From: Pseudolactococcus raffinolactis NBRC 100932
Lineage (GTDB): Bacteria; Bacillota; Bacilli; Lactobacillales; Streptococcaceae
DNA: 64,000 bases
Direction of reading: 5' to 3'
Assembly (NCBI RefSeq): GCF_001591765.1
Contig: NZ_BCVN01000004.1
Location: 1-64,000 of the forward strand
The notes below the pieces were generated by a model that was given only the letters and a program-made list of their open reading frames with translations, ran no database searches and was not told the DNA's origin. The translations under genes and the position numbers were made by a program. Shown piece after piece: positions 26,728-35,612 of this stretch (within the stretch, counting starts at the first letter, position 1; every line of letters begins with the position of its first letter).

Positions 26728-28425
26728 ATGACTACTAATAGCTACACCAATCTAAACATCAAACCCGATGAAGTCGCGGTTTTCGCCATTGGCGGACTCG
26801 GTGAAATCGGTAAGAACACTTATGGTGTCGAATATCAAGATGAGATTATCATCGTTGATGCTGGCATCAAATTCCCAGAAGACGATTTACTCGGCGTTGA
26901 CTATGTCATTCCTGACTATAGCTACATCGTTGAAAATCAAGACCGCATTAAAGGTGTTTTCATCACCCATGGTCACGAAGACCATATCGGTGGGATTCCT
27001 TTCCTCCTGAAACAAGCCAATGTGCCCATTTATGCTGGCCCATTATCCCTCGCTTTAATCCGCGGAAAACTTGAAGAACATGGCCTCTTACGTGATGCTA
27101 AACTCTTTGAAATTCATCCTGATGATGAGATTGCTTTCAAATACTTGAAGCTTTCATTCTTCCGCACGACTCACTCAATTCCAGAGCCTATCGCCATGGT
27201 CATCGATACACCGCAAGGTAAAATCGTTGCCACAGGTGACTTCAAGTTTGACTTTACACCAGTTGGTGAACCGGCTGACTTGCACCGCATGGCTGCACTT
27301 GGTGAAGAAGGCGTACTCCTGCTCCTTTCTGACTCAACAAATGCTGAAATTCCAACTTTCTCACATTCTGAAAAAGTTGTCGGCGCTTCTATTCAAAAAA
27401 TCTTTGAGCGCATCGAAGGTCGGATTATCTTCGCTTCATTTGCCTCAAATATCTTCCGTTTGCAACAAGCCGTTGAGGGGGCCGTTAAGACTGGTCGTAA
27501 GATCGTTGTCTTCGGCCGTTCAATGGAGAAAGCCATTGTTAACGGGATTGAACTTGGGTATATCAAAGCACCAAAAGACACCTTTATTGAACCTGGTGAA
27601 GTGAACCAATACCAACCGCATGAATTACTCATCATGTGTACTGGCTCACAGGGTGAACCAATGGCTGCGCTCAGTCGTATTGCCAATGGCATGCACCGTT
27701 TTGTGACCTTGCAAATGGGTGACACCGTTGTCTTTTCATCTAATGCCATTCCTGGGAATACACATGGTGTGAATCAGTTGATCAACCGGATTTCTGAAGC
27801 TGGTGCTAAAGTCATCTATGGTAAGATGAACAACATCCATACCTCAGGTCACGGTGGTCAGCAAGAACAAAAACTCATGCTCCGCTTGATCAAACCCAAA
27901 TATTTCATGCCAGTCCATGGTGAGTACCGGATGTTGAAAATCCATGCTGGTCTCGCCCAAGATACTGGTGTGCCAAAAGAAAACTGTTTCATCTTTGAAA
28001 ACGGTGATGTTCTAGCCTTGACTGCTGATTCTGCACGTCCTGCTGGGCACTTCAATGCACAAGATACTTACGTTGATGGTAATGGTATCGGAGATATCGG
28101 CAACGCTGTCCTTCGTGACCGTCATGAATTGTCAGAAGACGGCGTTGTCCTTGCCGTTGCGACTGTTGACTTCAAGAGTAAGATGATTTTAGCGGGTCCT
28201 GACATGCTCAGCCGTGGCTTCATCTATATGCGTGAGTCCGGCGATTTAATTCGCTCAGGTCAACGCGTCTTGTTCAATGCCATTCGTAAAGCTATGAATG
28301 ATGAAAATGCTAATGAAGCAAGTGTGGCACGCGCCATGACAGATGCAATTAAACCCTTCTTCTATCGTGAGTTAGAACGCGAACCGATCATTATCCCAAT
28401 GGTCTTAACACCTGATAAAAAATAA
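26728..28425 (+). CDS. rnjA: Ribonuclease J1
   Basis: A 565-residue metallo-beta-lactamase/beta-CASP ribonuclease with endonuclease and 5'-3' exonuclease activity, central to mRNA decay and rRNA maturation. The zinc motif [10 protein letters not shown] (about 76-85), DFKFD, the beta-CASP region with [26 protein letters not shown] and [11 protein letters not shown], and a C-terminal domain (about 460-565) are present in order. Length is normal. GAAAAGAGAAAG precedes the ATG. Confidence 0.95.
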   Translation: MTTNSYTNLNIKPDEVAVFAIGGLGEIGKNTYGVEYQDEIIIVDAGIKFPEDDLLGVDYVIPDYSYIVENQDRIKGVFITHGHEDHIGGIPFLLKQANVPIYAGPLSLALIRGKLEEHGLLRDAKLFEIHPDDEIAFKYLKLSFFRTTHSIPEPIAMVIDTPQGKIVATGDFKFDFTPVGEPADLHRMAALGEEGVLLLLSDSTNAEIPTFSHSEKVVGASIQKIFERIEGRIIFASFASNIFRLQQAVEGAVKTGRKIVVFGRSMEKAIVNGIELGYIKAPKDTFIEPGEVNQYQPHELLIMCTGSQGEPMAALSRIANGMHRFVTLQMGDTVVFSSNAIPGNTHGVNQLINRISEAGAKVIYGKMNNIHTSGHGGQQEQKLMLRLIKPKYFMPVHGEYRMLKIHAGLAQDTGVPKENCFIFENGDVLALTADSARPAGHFNAQDTYVDGNGIGDIGNAVLRDRHELSEDGVVLAVATVDFKSKMILAGPDMLSRGFIYMRESGDLIRSGQRVLFNAIRKAMNDENANEASVARAMTDAIKPFFYRELEREPIIIPMVLTPDKK

Positions 28426-28465
28426 AAGATACAAAAGAGTCTGGAACCAAAATCTTCAGTCTCAA

Positions 28466-28507
28466 AAAGAGAAAAGCAAACTGGTTAGTTTGCTTTTCTC
28501 TTTTTTT
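28466..28507 (+). terminator. Terminator of rnjA
   Basis: AGAGAAAAGCAAAC / GTTTGCTTTTCTCT with a 6-nt loop, then T7. Confidence 0.9.
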
Positions 28508-28625
28508 AATTGATTTGGTAAAAGAATCCCGATTTGGTATAAAAATAGCGAATTATTTACCGATTTCGCATTGTTTATTACAACTTGATGATGCTGTTTT
28601 ACAATGTATCAAAAAAGCTATACTG

Positions 28626-28679
28626 AAATAGACTATGACAATTTCAATTAATATTGAAGATTGGTCATAGTCTATTTTT
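28626..28679. terminator. Long imperfect inverted repeat downstream of add
   Basis: AAATAGACTATGAC pairs with GTCATAGTCTATTT, and inner bases continue the stem (AATTTCAAT / ATTGAAGATT). T-rich on the plus side, A-rich on the other. It may terminate add on the minus strand or transcripts passing the rnjA terminator. Confidence 0.5.
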
Positions 28680-28712
28680 AGAGTACTTTTGTTCTATCCT
28701 TTTTTGCCATCT

Positions 28713-29714
28713 TTAAAATTCTTTTGCAAAAGTCTCACGTTGCTCTGGTGACATGAAACTAGCGTCAAAGGCATGACGGGCGATCTGACGGAACTCCGTC
28801 TCGCTCAAGTCATACCAGTCTGCAATTTTTTCATATTCATCATTCAAGGTTGTGCCTGAAACGGTGCGGTTATCTGTATTAATCGTCACTCTAACACCAG
28901 CATCCAAAAGTTGCTTGAAAGGATAGTTGGCCAATGTATCAACCGCCTTGGTCTGAAAATTAGAAGTTGGGGCCATTTCGACCGTAATTTTATCAGCGAC
29001 TAAAGCAGGCCAGCTTTCAGGGATGTCTTTTAACGCCACACCATGACCGACTCGGCTAGCACCCGCTTCAACAGCGTCTAGGACATTTTGGGCACAGCCA
29101 CATTCACCAGCGTGTAAGGTTAGCGGAATGCCATTAGCCTTGACTTTTTTTAAGACTGGTGCAAAGGCTTCTGGAAAGCCATCTGCTTCTACTCCTGCCA
29201 GATCAAATCCTGCCAGATGCGTCAAGCCACCGGCTGCAAATAAATTGACGACGGTTAGAACACTGTCGACTGATTCATGACGCATGCCACAGAGTAAAGC
29301 ATTTGCTTTGACTTGGAAATCACGTTCTCCGGCTGCTAAACCTCGTGTGACCGCTGCGACGACTTGCGATAGAGTCAAACCACCTGACGTGTGCAGAGTA
29401 GGGGCAAAGCGGATTTCCATATAGCGGATGTTGTCTTGTTGCGCTTGCTCAAGGATATCGTAAGCTGCTAGCTCAAGTGCGGTTTCAGTTTGTAACATGG
29501 GCAAGACGAAATCAAAAGGCGCTAAGTAATCCATCAGACTTTCAGCATCTTGAGGTGCTGTGATTTTTTGGCGCAAGTCATCATCTGAAACAGGCAGCTT
29601 GATCCCCGCTTCTTGGGCAAGGTGCCGAATCGTTTGCATCGAAATCGACCCGTCCAAATGGCAGTGCAGTTCTATTTTAGGTAACTTTTCAATTGTTGTT
29701 CGTGATGTCCGCAT
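28713..29714 (-). CDS. add: Adenosine deaminase
   Basis: A 333-residue TIM-barrel metalloenzyme converting adenosine and deoxyadenosine to inosine forms, for purine salvage. LHCHLDGSIS (zinc His pair), LHAGECG (Glu catalytic region), RVGHGVAL and TINTDNRTVSGT (zinc Asp) are all present. I choose the ATG at 29714, with GGAG 7 nt upstream; further upstream codons overlap the nuclease gene. It follows the nuclease closely, so a shared transcript is likely and would fit use of nucleosides from degraded DNA. Confidence 0.93.
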   Translation of the reverse strand: MRTSRTTIEKLPKIELHCHLDGSISMQTIRHLAQEAGIKLPVSDDDLRQKITAPQDAESLMDYLAPFDFVLPMLQTETALELAAYDILEQAQQDNIRYMEIRFAPTLHTSGGLTLSQVVAAVTRGLAAGERDFQVKANALLCGMRHESVDSVLTVVNLFAAGGLTHLAGFDLAGVEADGFPEAFAPVLKKVKANGIPLTLHAGECGCAQNVLDAVEAGASRVGHGVALKDIPESWPALVADKITVEMAPTSNFQTKAVDTLANYPFKQLLDAGVRVTINTDNRTVSGTTLNDEYEKIADWYDLSETEFRQIARHAFDASFMSPEQRETFAKEF

Positions 29715-29733
29715 CTCGCTACTCCTATCTCTC

Positions 29734-30552
29734 TTACCTGGTTTTTGTCCCGACACCAGTCAGGTAATCAATCTGATAGCCCGGCTGAACATTAAACACG
29801 TAGACATTTAAATCATAGGCCTTGCCATCGTCTTCAATCGACTTTGCCATCATCTGCACACCGCGTGGTAGCAGCTCATCACCCTGATAAACTGGCGTAA
29901 CCTGATAGCGCACGTGCAACTTTTTATAGAAGAGGACATCCGAAATCTGCGTCTCGAAATCCTGCATACCAGGCGAATTCATAGCCCGCGTGCCCGTCAC
30001 CAAATTCTCCTTACTGCCCGCATCACCCGAAAACATCCAAGCCACCAAATGACTGCGATTATAAAGCGTCACCTGAACATTATCAAAAAAGATCTGTTGA
30101 TTGTTAGAGCGACCATTGTATGCCCAGCCAGCAGGATTATTGGGGATCCTTGGCCGAACCATGGTTTTGACCTGCATATACCGCTGATAACTCAAACGTG
30201 CATTGGCTTGATTCGCTCTGCCTAAACGATCAAGAGGTGAAAACTTCAGCCAGTCATCCTGATCTGAATCCTGTGTTAGGTCTGCAGCAGAAAAAGTCGA
30301 CTTGCCACCATTTAGCGTGACGTAGTAAGTATTGGACCCGTTCCATTTAAGCTTGAGCAGCTCCTCGCTATTGCTGGCCTTGATCACCTTTTCTTGTGAA
30401 AAAGGAAGATGGGCACCTGTTTGTGAGAAGATGAAATAACCTGCAAAACCTAGAACGATGACGACTAAAACAATAATTTGTTGGGTTCGTGTCAGACTAC
30501 TAAAAACTTTCTCGCCTGTCTTGACTAATTTTTTCTGATCAGATTTTTTCAT
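29734..30552 (-). CDS. Membrane-anchored DNA/RNA non-specific endonuclease (EndA-like)
   Basis: A 272-residue protein with an N-terminal cytoplasmic stretch, one membrane segment (about 28-46, IIVLVVIVLGFAGYFIF) and an extracellular nuclease domain. NRSHL replaces the DRGHL of the family as in EndA of streptococci, and NLVTGTRAMNSPGM provides the metal-binding Asn. EndA degrades the non-transforming strand during DNA uptake; a role in nutrient nucleotides or biofilm DNA is equally possible. It sits 2 bp after sprT and before adenosine deaminase, suggesting a nucleic-acid salvage group. Confidence 0.82.
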   Translation of the reverse strand: MKKSDQKKLVKTGEKVFSSLTRTQQIIVLVVIVLGFAGYFIFSQTGAHLPFSQEKVIKASNSEELLKLKWNGSNTYYVTLNGGKSTFSAADLTQDSDQDDWLKFSPLDRLGRANQANARLSYQRYMQVKTMVRPRIPNNPAGWAYNGRSNNQQIFFDNVQVTLYNRSHLVAWMFSGDAGSKENLVTGTRAMNSPGMQDFETQISDVLFYKKLHVRYQVTPVYQGDELLPRGVQMMAKSIEDDGKAYDLNVYVFNVQPGYQIDYLTGVGTKTR

Positions 30553-30554
30553 TC

Positions 30555-31019
30555 CTATCTCCCTTCTCGATCTTGTGTGATATCTAGCTGTAATTTACCA
30601 CGACATTTGCCACATCTGTATTTTTTTAAATCTATGCGCCGACGTCTGAGATAAATTTGACCACAAGTCAAACAGTGATACCTGTAACTTTGAACATCCT
30701 GTAAAAGTGGTGCAAAGCGTAAGCCACCCACTTGAGACAGTAGCGCTTTGAAATCTCGATCGCCATGTTTATAGCCACGACCTTCTCGATAAAGATGGTA
30801 ATGCACTAGCTCATGCTGGACGATTTGTCGAAAAATATCTTCTGAAAAAGCATCATACATCTTTTCATTGAAATCCAGATGTAGATCCTTGGGAAAAAAC
30901 CGACCACCGGTCGATTTCAATCGGCCATTAAACTTTACCTCATGTTCAAAAGGTTTGCCAAAGTCTGTTAGGGAGACCCATTGGACGAAGGCCAGGAGTT
31001 CATCATTTTTGTTTGTCAT
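30555..31019 (-). CDS. SprT family zinc metalloprotease-like protein
   Basis: A 154-residue protein with the SprT-like HELVHYH zinc motif (about 68-74) and a C-terminal zinc ribbon (CLTCG ... CGKC). Family members are widespread in Firmicutes (YdcK/SprT-like); the exact function is not known. The ATG at 31019 lies inside the 3' end of tex, as in many streptococci, so the two are translationally linked. Confidence 0.85.
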   Translation of the reverse strand: MTNKNDELLAFVQWVSLTDFGKPFEHEVKFNGRLKSTGGRFFPKDLHLDFNEKMYDAFSEDIFRQIVQHELVHYHLYREGRGYKHGDRDFKALLSQVGGLRFAPLLQDVQSYRYHCLTCGQIYLRRRRIDLKKYRCGKCRGKLQLDITQDREGR

Positions 31020-33165
31020 CTGTTTCAGGTAAGGCTTTGGGTTCAACCATTGACAAGCCAACTTTGCTGCCACGGCTTGGGTCGATTTGATAGACCCAAA
31101 CGGTTACAATCTGACCAACAGCCACGACACTTGACGGATCTTTCACGAATTTCTTAGCCATGCGAGAGACATGTACCAAGCCATCTTCTTTAATCCCGAT
31201 ATCAACAAAGGCACCAAAATCAACGACGTTGCGGACAACGCCTTCTAATTTTTGACCCACTCGCAAATCTTTGACTGATAAAACATCTGATCGTAAGATT
31301 GGCGCATCAAAATCATCCCGTAAATCACGACCTGGTTTCAGCAAGTCTGAAATGATGTCTTTTAGCGTCGCTTTACCAACTGCGAGTTGATCCGCGAGTT
31401 GATTAAGGTCAGCTTTTTCAAGCTTAGCACGCGCCGCATCATCCAACTCCTGGATGCCAAATTCAGCGAACAATTGGTCCACAACCTTATAAGACTCTGG
31501 GTGAACGCCTGTATTATCTAGGATATTGGTACTATTAGGAATACGGAGGAAACCAGCTGCTTGCTCAAAAGCCTTTGCCCCCAGACGTGGTACCTTATTA
31601 ATTTCCTTACGTGACGTGATCACACCGTTTTCTTCTCGGTAAGCCACGATATTTTTAGCAATAGTCGCGTTCAAACCTGCAACGTGTGCGAGCAAGCTGG
31701 CACTTGCGGTATTGACATTGACTCCGACTTGGTTGACCACTGTGTCAACGACGAAATCCAGATTTTTTGTCAATTTTTTCTCAGACACATCATGTTGATA
31801 TTGACCAACACCGATCGCTTTTGGCTCGATTTTTACTAATTCTGCTAACGGATCTTGCAGGCGACGTGCGATTGAAATAGCTGAACGTTTCTCAACGGTC
31901 AAATCAGGAAATTCTTCACGCGCCAAAGGACTGGCTGAATAGACAGACGCACCGCTTTCCGATACGATGACGTATTTGGCAGATAAGTGATTGTCTTTAA
32001 TCACGTCTGAAACAAATTGCTCACTTTCTCGTGATGCTGTCCCATTGCCGATGGCGATCATTTCAACTTCATAATCTGTAATCAGCTTAATGAGCTCCAC
32101 TTTCGCTTGCTCAATTTGTTTACCAGAAGCCGGTTTGACGGGGTAAATCACCGTCGTCATCAGCATCTTACCAGTTTTGTCGACAATGGCGATCTTGGCA
32201 CCTGTTCTAAAGGCCGGGTCAAAACCAAGGACAACCTTGCCTTTCAGCGGTGCGACAAGCAAGAGATTCCGCAGGTTTTTACCAAAGGTTTCAATCGCAC
32301 CATCTTCCGCACGCTCTTTGAGCTCAGCACGGACATTGCGCTCCATAGCTGGGATGATCTTTGATTTGAGGGCTTCGTTGATAGCTGTTTTCAGGTAAGC
32401 ATTGGTTTTAGCGTTGTAGCGACTCTCAAACATAAGCGTCATCTTATCGACATTATGCTCAAACTTAACCGTCAAAATCCCAAGCTTTTCACCACGGTTA
32501 ACCGCCAAAACCCGATAATTCGGGATTTCAGACAGTTTATCCGAAAAATCATAGTAAATCTGGAAGACATTTTTCTCATCCAAACTACCATCTTTTTCAG
32601 TTGTCATTAAACGTGAATTTTGTTTAATCTCATTCAACACCCAAGCCCGCATCTTCACATCTTCAGAAATGGCCTCAGATAAAATATCAAGGGCTCCTGA
32701 GATAGCATCACTAGCTGATGGGACCTCTTCGTTTAGATAGCCTTCAGCACTTGTTGCGACGTCACCATTTTGCATGATGACCTTGGCCAAACCAAATAAA
32801 CCACGCTCCTTAGCGATCATCGCTTTCGTCCGACGTTTGGTTTTATAAGGGAGGTAAAATTCTTCAACTTCTGACAATTTTTCAGCCGCTAAGATATTCT
32901 TCTTGAGGTCATCTGACAGCTTACCCAGTTCTTCAATTTTCGTAAGAACTGCCGTTTTACGCTCATCTAATTTGATGGCACGGTCATTTTCGTCCACGAT
33001 GGCCTTGATTTGAACCTCATCCAAATCACCTGTCGCTTCTTTCCGGTAACGCGCGATAAAGGGAATGGTATTGCCTTCGCTAGTTAGGTCTAAAACCTGC
33101 TGGATTTGCTTAGGTGAAATTGACAATAAAGCTGAAATTTTCTCGATTTGTTCATTAGTTTTCAT
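31003..33165 (-). CDS. tex: Tex family RNA-binding transcription accessory protein
   Basis: A 720-residue protein with the Tex N-terminal helical region (TIPFIARYRKEATGDLDEVQ), a YqgF-like domain (VVLGFDPAFRTGAKIAIVD, about 325), helix-hairpin-helix motifs (about 490-560) and a C-terminal S1 domain (LEGVVRNVVDFGAFVDIGI, about 645-715). It binds nucleic acids and influences transcription and toxin gene expression in several bacteria. The -10 box ends 6 nt before the ATG and no Shine-Dalgarno is visible, so its mRNA may be leaderless. Confidence 0.92.
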   Translation of the reverse strand: MKTNEQIEKISALLSISPKQIQQVLDLTSEGNTIPFIARYRKEATGDLDEVQIKAIVDENDRAIKLDERKTAVLTKIEELGKLSDDLKKNILAAEKLSEVEEFYLPYKTKRRTKAMIAKERGLFGLAKVIMQNGDVATSAEGYLNEEVPSASDAISGALDILSEAISEDVKMRAWVLNEIKQNSRLMTTEKDGSLDEKNVFQIYYDFSDKLSEIPNYRVLAVNRGEKLGILTVKFEHNVDKMTLMFESRYNAKTNAYLKTAINEALKSKIIPAMERNVRAELKERAEDGAIETFGKNLRNLLLVAPLKGKVVLGFDPAFRTGAKIAIVDKTGKMLMTTVIYPVKPASGKQIEQAKVELIKLITDYEVEMIAIGNGTASRESEQFVSDVIKDNHLSAKYVIVSESGASVYSASPLAREEFPDLTVEKRSAISIARRLQDPLAELVKIEPKAIGVGQYQHDVSEKKLTKNLDFVVDTVVNQVGVNVNTASASLLAHVAGLNATIAKNIVAYREENGVITSRKEINKVPRLGAKAFEQAAGFLRIPNSTNILDNTGVHPESYKVVDQLFAEFGIQELDDAARAKLEKADLNQLADQLAVGKATLKDIISDLLKPGRDLRDDFDAPILRSDVLSVKDLRVGQKLEGVVRNVVDFGAFVDIGIKEDGLVHVSRMAKKFVKDPSSVVAVGQIVTVWVYQIDPSRGSKVGLSMVEPKALPETDDKQK

Positions 33166-33171
33166 TATGCT

Positions 33172-33180
33172 ATTATACCA
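33172..33180 (-). promoter_or_regulatory. Extended -10 promoter of tex placed for a leaderless mRNA
   Basis: Minus strand TGGTATAAT with its last base at 33172; seven nt downstream is the A of the start codon at 33165. No -35 is apparent because the upstream terminator abuts it. Confidence 0.6.
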
Positions 33181-33208
33181 AAAAAAGGCCTGCTCTGCCT
33201 TTTTTTTC
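33180..33208. terminator. Bidirectional terminator, probably the original end of the suf operon
   Basis: AAAAAAAGGC / GCCTTTTTTT stem with A and T runs on both sides. Before island insertion it would have lain directly after sufB on the minus strand. Confidence 0.7.
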
Positions 33209-33269
33209 TATTTTAAAGTAAGCAAAAAGCCTTATAGATAAAATGTTTGTATGGCTTTATTGGTCATAA

Positions 33270-33288
33270 CCTACAGCCCCTTCCATTT
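33270..33288. repeat. att-like sequence, left copy
   Basis: CCTACAGCCCCTTCCATTT; 16-17 of 19 bases match the copies at 34953 and 48275. It marks the outer left edge of the integrated DNA. Confidence 0.75.
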
Positions 33289-33410
33289 AGGATTTTTAAT
33301 ATCCGTATAATCACAAATACTGTTATACCTAGGGCTATAGAGATTTTTTAGAAATAAAAACTCATATATTAAGCTATATTTTTACAAATAGATAGTATTT
33401 AGATAATATT
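33289..33410. repeat. Left arm repeat of the relic (matches 34972-35100)
   Basis: About 120 bp after the left att copy closely match the sequence after the middle copy, including ATATCCGTATAATCACAAAT and AAAACTCATATATTAAGC. Both end with ACAAATAGATAG(T/C)ATTT followed by a second AGATA(A/G) unit; the same box recurs after the integrase stop (48172 onward and 34863 onward). These look like integrase arm-binding sites. Confidence 0.65.
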
Positions 33411-34034
33411 CTTATTACTATCTGTTTCTTGTTTTGTATTTTTTAACATCTCATATCTGACATCATACACAAATAACAATATTTGTTTTTTATTAAATGT
33501 AAATATTAGAGATACAAGATAAAATAAATATATAACGAGACCTAAGGATGCTAATAAATCGCATATCCTCAACATAACATCTTGTTGGGTTATTCCAGAA
33601 ATATCAGTCAAAAACGTACTTACTTCTTTCTCTGGCAATTCTTTTATAAAAATGTCAAAAAATTTAACAAGTAAATTAAATACTCCGCCTATAATTAATA
33701 CCAACAAAGTTACAAATACTCCTGTAGCCCATGTTGCAAAAATCCTTGTTTTATTTATATATTTTTCTAATTCATTTATCGTTTCGTTGATAATTTCTAT
33801 ATTTGTATCAGGAGAATCTAACATTTTTTCAATAGCTTTTAGCTTCATTTTCTCATGATTCTTCTTGCACCTTTTTGAATAAAAATAGCAAACTCCTGAT
33901 ATTATGATCATTGTTAATATAATTGGTATATTGGCACTATTTTGTTTATCAACTGCTAATATTATATATATTATGCAGACTATCATAACAAACAGAGAAC
34001 CATAGTAAGAACTCTTTTCTTCCCAACCAAACAT
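33399..34034 (-). CDS. Four-segment membrane protein of unknown function (relic element cargo)
   Basis: A 211-residue protein with hydrophobic segments at about 12-28, 35-52, 100-125 and 160-185, separated by a charged helical region (about 55-95) and an extracellular or cytoplasmic loop with PEKEVSTFLTDISGITQQD. I do not recognise a family. It is strongly AT-rich and occupies the position between the head-closure gene and the left att, the place where PICIs carry cargo such as phage-interference genes. It is intact although its element is decayed. A defence role is a guess from location. Confidence 0.55.
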   Translation of the reverse strand: MFGWEEKSSYYGSLFVMIVCIIYIILAVDKQNSANIPIILTMIIISGVCYFYSKRCKKNHEKMKLKAIEKMLDSPDTNIEIINETINELEKYINKTRIFATWATGVFVTLLVLIIGGVFNLLVKFFDIFIKELPEKEVSTFLTDISGITQQDVMLRICDLLASLGLVIYLFYLVSLIFTFNKKQILLFVYDVRYEMLKNTKQETDSNKNII

Positions 34035-34135
34035 TTTATAGTCTTATAATATTTTTTTCCTTATTGCTTTATAATAATCACTCATTATAATTATATCCTC
34101 AATATTCTATTATACTCATTATATCAAAAAAAATT

Positions 34136-34164
34136 TAAAATAAAAGCCCGTCCTAGGACGGGCT
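34136..34164 (-). terminator. Terminator after the relic head-closure gene
   Basis: Perfect palindrome AGCCCGTCCTAGGACGGGCT (34145-34164) followed by TTTTATTTT on the minus strand. Confidence 0.85.
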
Positions 34165-34201
34165 AAACTTAAATAGAAATATCAGTTTCAGTTATTCTAA
34201 T

Positions 34202-34530
34202 TTATTTTGTAGCTTTCACCACCAAAACCATATACTCTTTAAAAGCTGTATCAGGATTGATTTTGACAATATTGCACCTTTTATCCTTCCACTTCACCAA
34301 CATTTTATTAGTGATAACCTGTTTCTTAATTTGAGATATCACAATTCCATTGTATCTTCAAAGGTAGTACCTTTATAATCTTTAATATTTTGAGCACGTA
34401 TTTTAATTTTAACCCAACATGAAAATAATTCTGTTTCAGTTTCATCTGACGGATCTGGTCCATTTACTGATTCAATTTTTATAAAAGTAATATGGTCATT
34501 CAATTCATTAGTATTTTTAATGAGTGGCAT
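34202..34530 (-). pseudogene. Phage head-tail joining protein remnant (frameshifted)
   Basis: Starts MPLIKNTNELNDHITF and stops at 34339; in another frame it continues ISQIKKQVITNKMLVKWKDK and NPDTAFKEYMVLVVKATK to TAA at 34202. Together about 110 codons match a head-closure (Phage_H_T_join) protein. The N-terminus is nearly the same as that of the intact gene at 35613-35969, the middle is different. Confidence 0.65.
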
Positions 34531-34534
34531 AATA

Positions 34535-34680
34535 AGCATATCGCATTTGCTGGATCAATGACCGTACTGTGATTGGTATACCCTCACTATTTTTTTATCG
34601 ATTTAAATATAGTGACACCGACCAATCAAACTACTTGTAATTTTCAATCTTGCACTCTATAGATATATTGAAACATTTAA
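34535..34680 (-). pseudogene. Head-tail connector gene remnant (3' portion)
   Basis: The stretch matches the 3' part of the connector gene at 35956-36240, read with several stops and small gaps; shared runs include GACACCGACCAATCAAACT. The 5' part of the gene is missing, and integrase sequence follows within about 25 bp. Confidence 0.6.
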
Positions 34681-34701
34681 AAATTATCGATATTTCGATA
34701 T

Positions 34702-34863
34702 ACGGCTTGCTCCCTAATGTTTTAAGCCGGGCCATTAATAAATGAGGTTTAAAAACGATTAGGGTATGAAGACTTTAAAACGGTCATGAACATTTATAAC
34801 TACGTTAGATCACAACAAGATGAAAATACTCGTCAAAAGCTCGCAGATTATTTAAACTCCTGA
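34702..34863 (+). pseudogene. Tyrosine integrase C-terminal remnant
   Basis: Reads TACSLMF, stop, AGPLINEV, stop, KRLGYEDFKTVMNIYNYV and ends QKLADYLNS. It parallels the end of the functional integrase (KRLGHKDVKTTMNIYSHV, ending QKLADYLNF) and includes the region of the catalytic Tyr. Two internal stops and loss of the rest make it inactive. It abuts the middle att copy exactly as the intact gene abuts the right one. Confidence 0.8.
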
Positions 34864-34952
34864 CAAATAGATAGCATTTATAAAAACACGAAACACAAAA
34901 AACAAAAAGAACGCTCTCATATCAACGTTCTTTTATAATATAGTTAAACTAA

Positions 34953-34971
34953 CCCACAGACCCTTCCATTT
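34953..34971. repeat. att-like sequence, middle copy (left end of the island)
   Basis: CCCACAGACCCTTCCATTT; shared core CCTTCCATTT. It separates the relic from the island. Confidence 0.75.
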
Positions 34972-35100
34972 AAGCTTTTGATATCCGTATAATCACAAAT
35001 ACTGTTATATCAAGGGTTATAGAGATATTTCCGAGGATAAAAACTCATATATTAAGCTATATTTTTACAAATAGATAGCATTTAGATAGCATTTTTATAC
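34972..35100. repeat. Left arm repeat of the island (matches 33289-33410)
   Basis: Same sequence family as the relic's arm, including ACAAATAGATAGCATTTAGA at its end, the probable integrase arm site. Together with 34864-34952 it accounts for the gene-free stretch between the integrase relic and the next gene. Confidence 0.65.
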
Positions 35101-35140
35101 GTAAGTATAGAAAGCCCTTGCTTTTTTTAATATACTACTT

Positions 35141-35485
35141 TTAAGTAACGGTAAAAAAATTGGCACAAGCTGGACATCTTTTATTACCTAGCCTTGTTCC
35201 TCTTGGAGCTTGTGTCAAATGCACTAATTTTTTATCTAGATCCCAACAATTTGAACAATATGGATTTTCATCATCCTGTAAATAATATGCTCCATTCTTA
35301 AAGCTTAAGTTCCCAGATATTTCATTAGCTCTTTCAATCTCTTCAAACTTCAATCTTAGTTCTCTATTTTCATCTAAAATTGAGTATGCTTGTTGCTGTA
35401 ATTCCATTAGTGTACCAATTGCTTGTACGTTGTCAATTCCTATCAATACATCTTTTAAAGTTGAAAAACTATCGGTTATTCCCAT
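35141..35485 (-). CDS. Small helical protein with C-terminal zinc ribbon (island cargo)
   Basis: A 114-residue protein: helical, coiled-coil-like region (about 20-55, LMELQQQAYSILDENRELRL), then a zinc ribbon with CSNC and CPAC (about 83-107). Related small proteins with a helical part and a zinc ribbon are widespread in phages and islands, function unknown. It sits between the head-closure terminator and the left att, the same slot as the membrane gene in the relic. GAGG precedes the ATG at 35485. Phage interference or regulation is possible but unproven. Confidence 0.6.
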   Translation of the reverse strand: MGITDSFSTLKDVLIGIDNVQAIGTLMELQQQAYSILDENRELRLKFEEIERANEISGNLSFKNGAYYLQDDENPYCSNCWDLDKKLVHLTQAPRGTRLGNKRCPACANFFTVT

Positions 35486-35522
35486 TACATTACCTCACTT
35501 CTCTATTGCATCTATTATACCA

Positions 35523-35550
35523 AAAAACACGCCGTAAGACGTGCTAACTT
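35523..35550 (-). terminator. Terminator of the island head operon
   Basis: On the minus strand AGCACGTCTTACGGCGTGTT followed by T's; stem CACG / CGTG with additional pairs. It corresponds in place to the relic's terminator at 34145. Confidence 0.6.
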
Positions 35551-35612
35551 CTAATTTTATATCTTTCACCACCAAGACCATATACTCTTTAAAAACTGTA
35601 TCAAGTTTGACT

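Larger units (their letters stand above)
33270..34971. mobile_element. 1.7-kb relic of a second cf-PICI-like element
   Basis: Bounded by two att-like sequences (33270-33288, 34953-34971). From left to right it holds an arm region, an accessory membrane gene, a terminator, a frameshifted head-closure gene, the 5' part of a connector gene, then directly the last ~53 codons of an integrase. Each piece has a counterpart in the same order at the two ends of the larger island. Everything between connector and integrase has been deleted. Confidence 0.75.
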
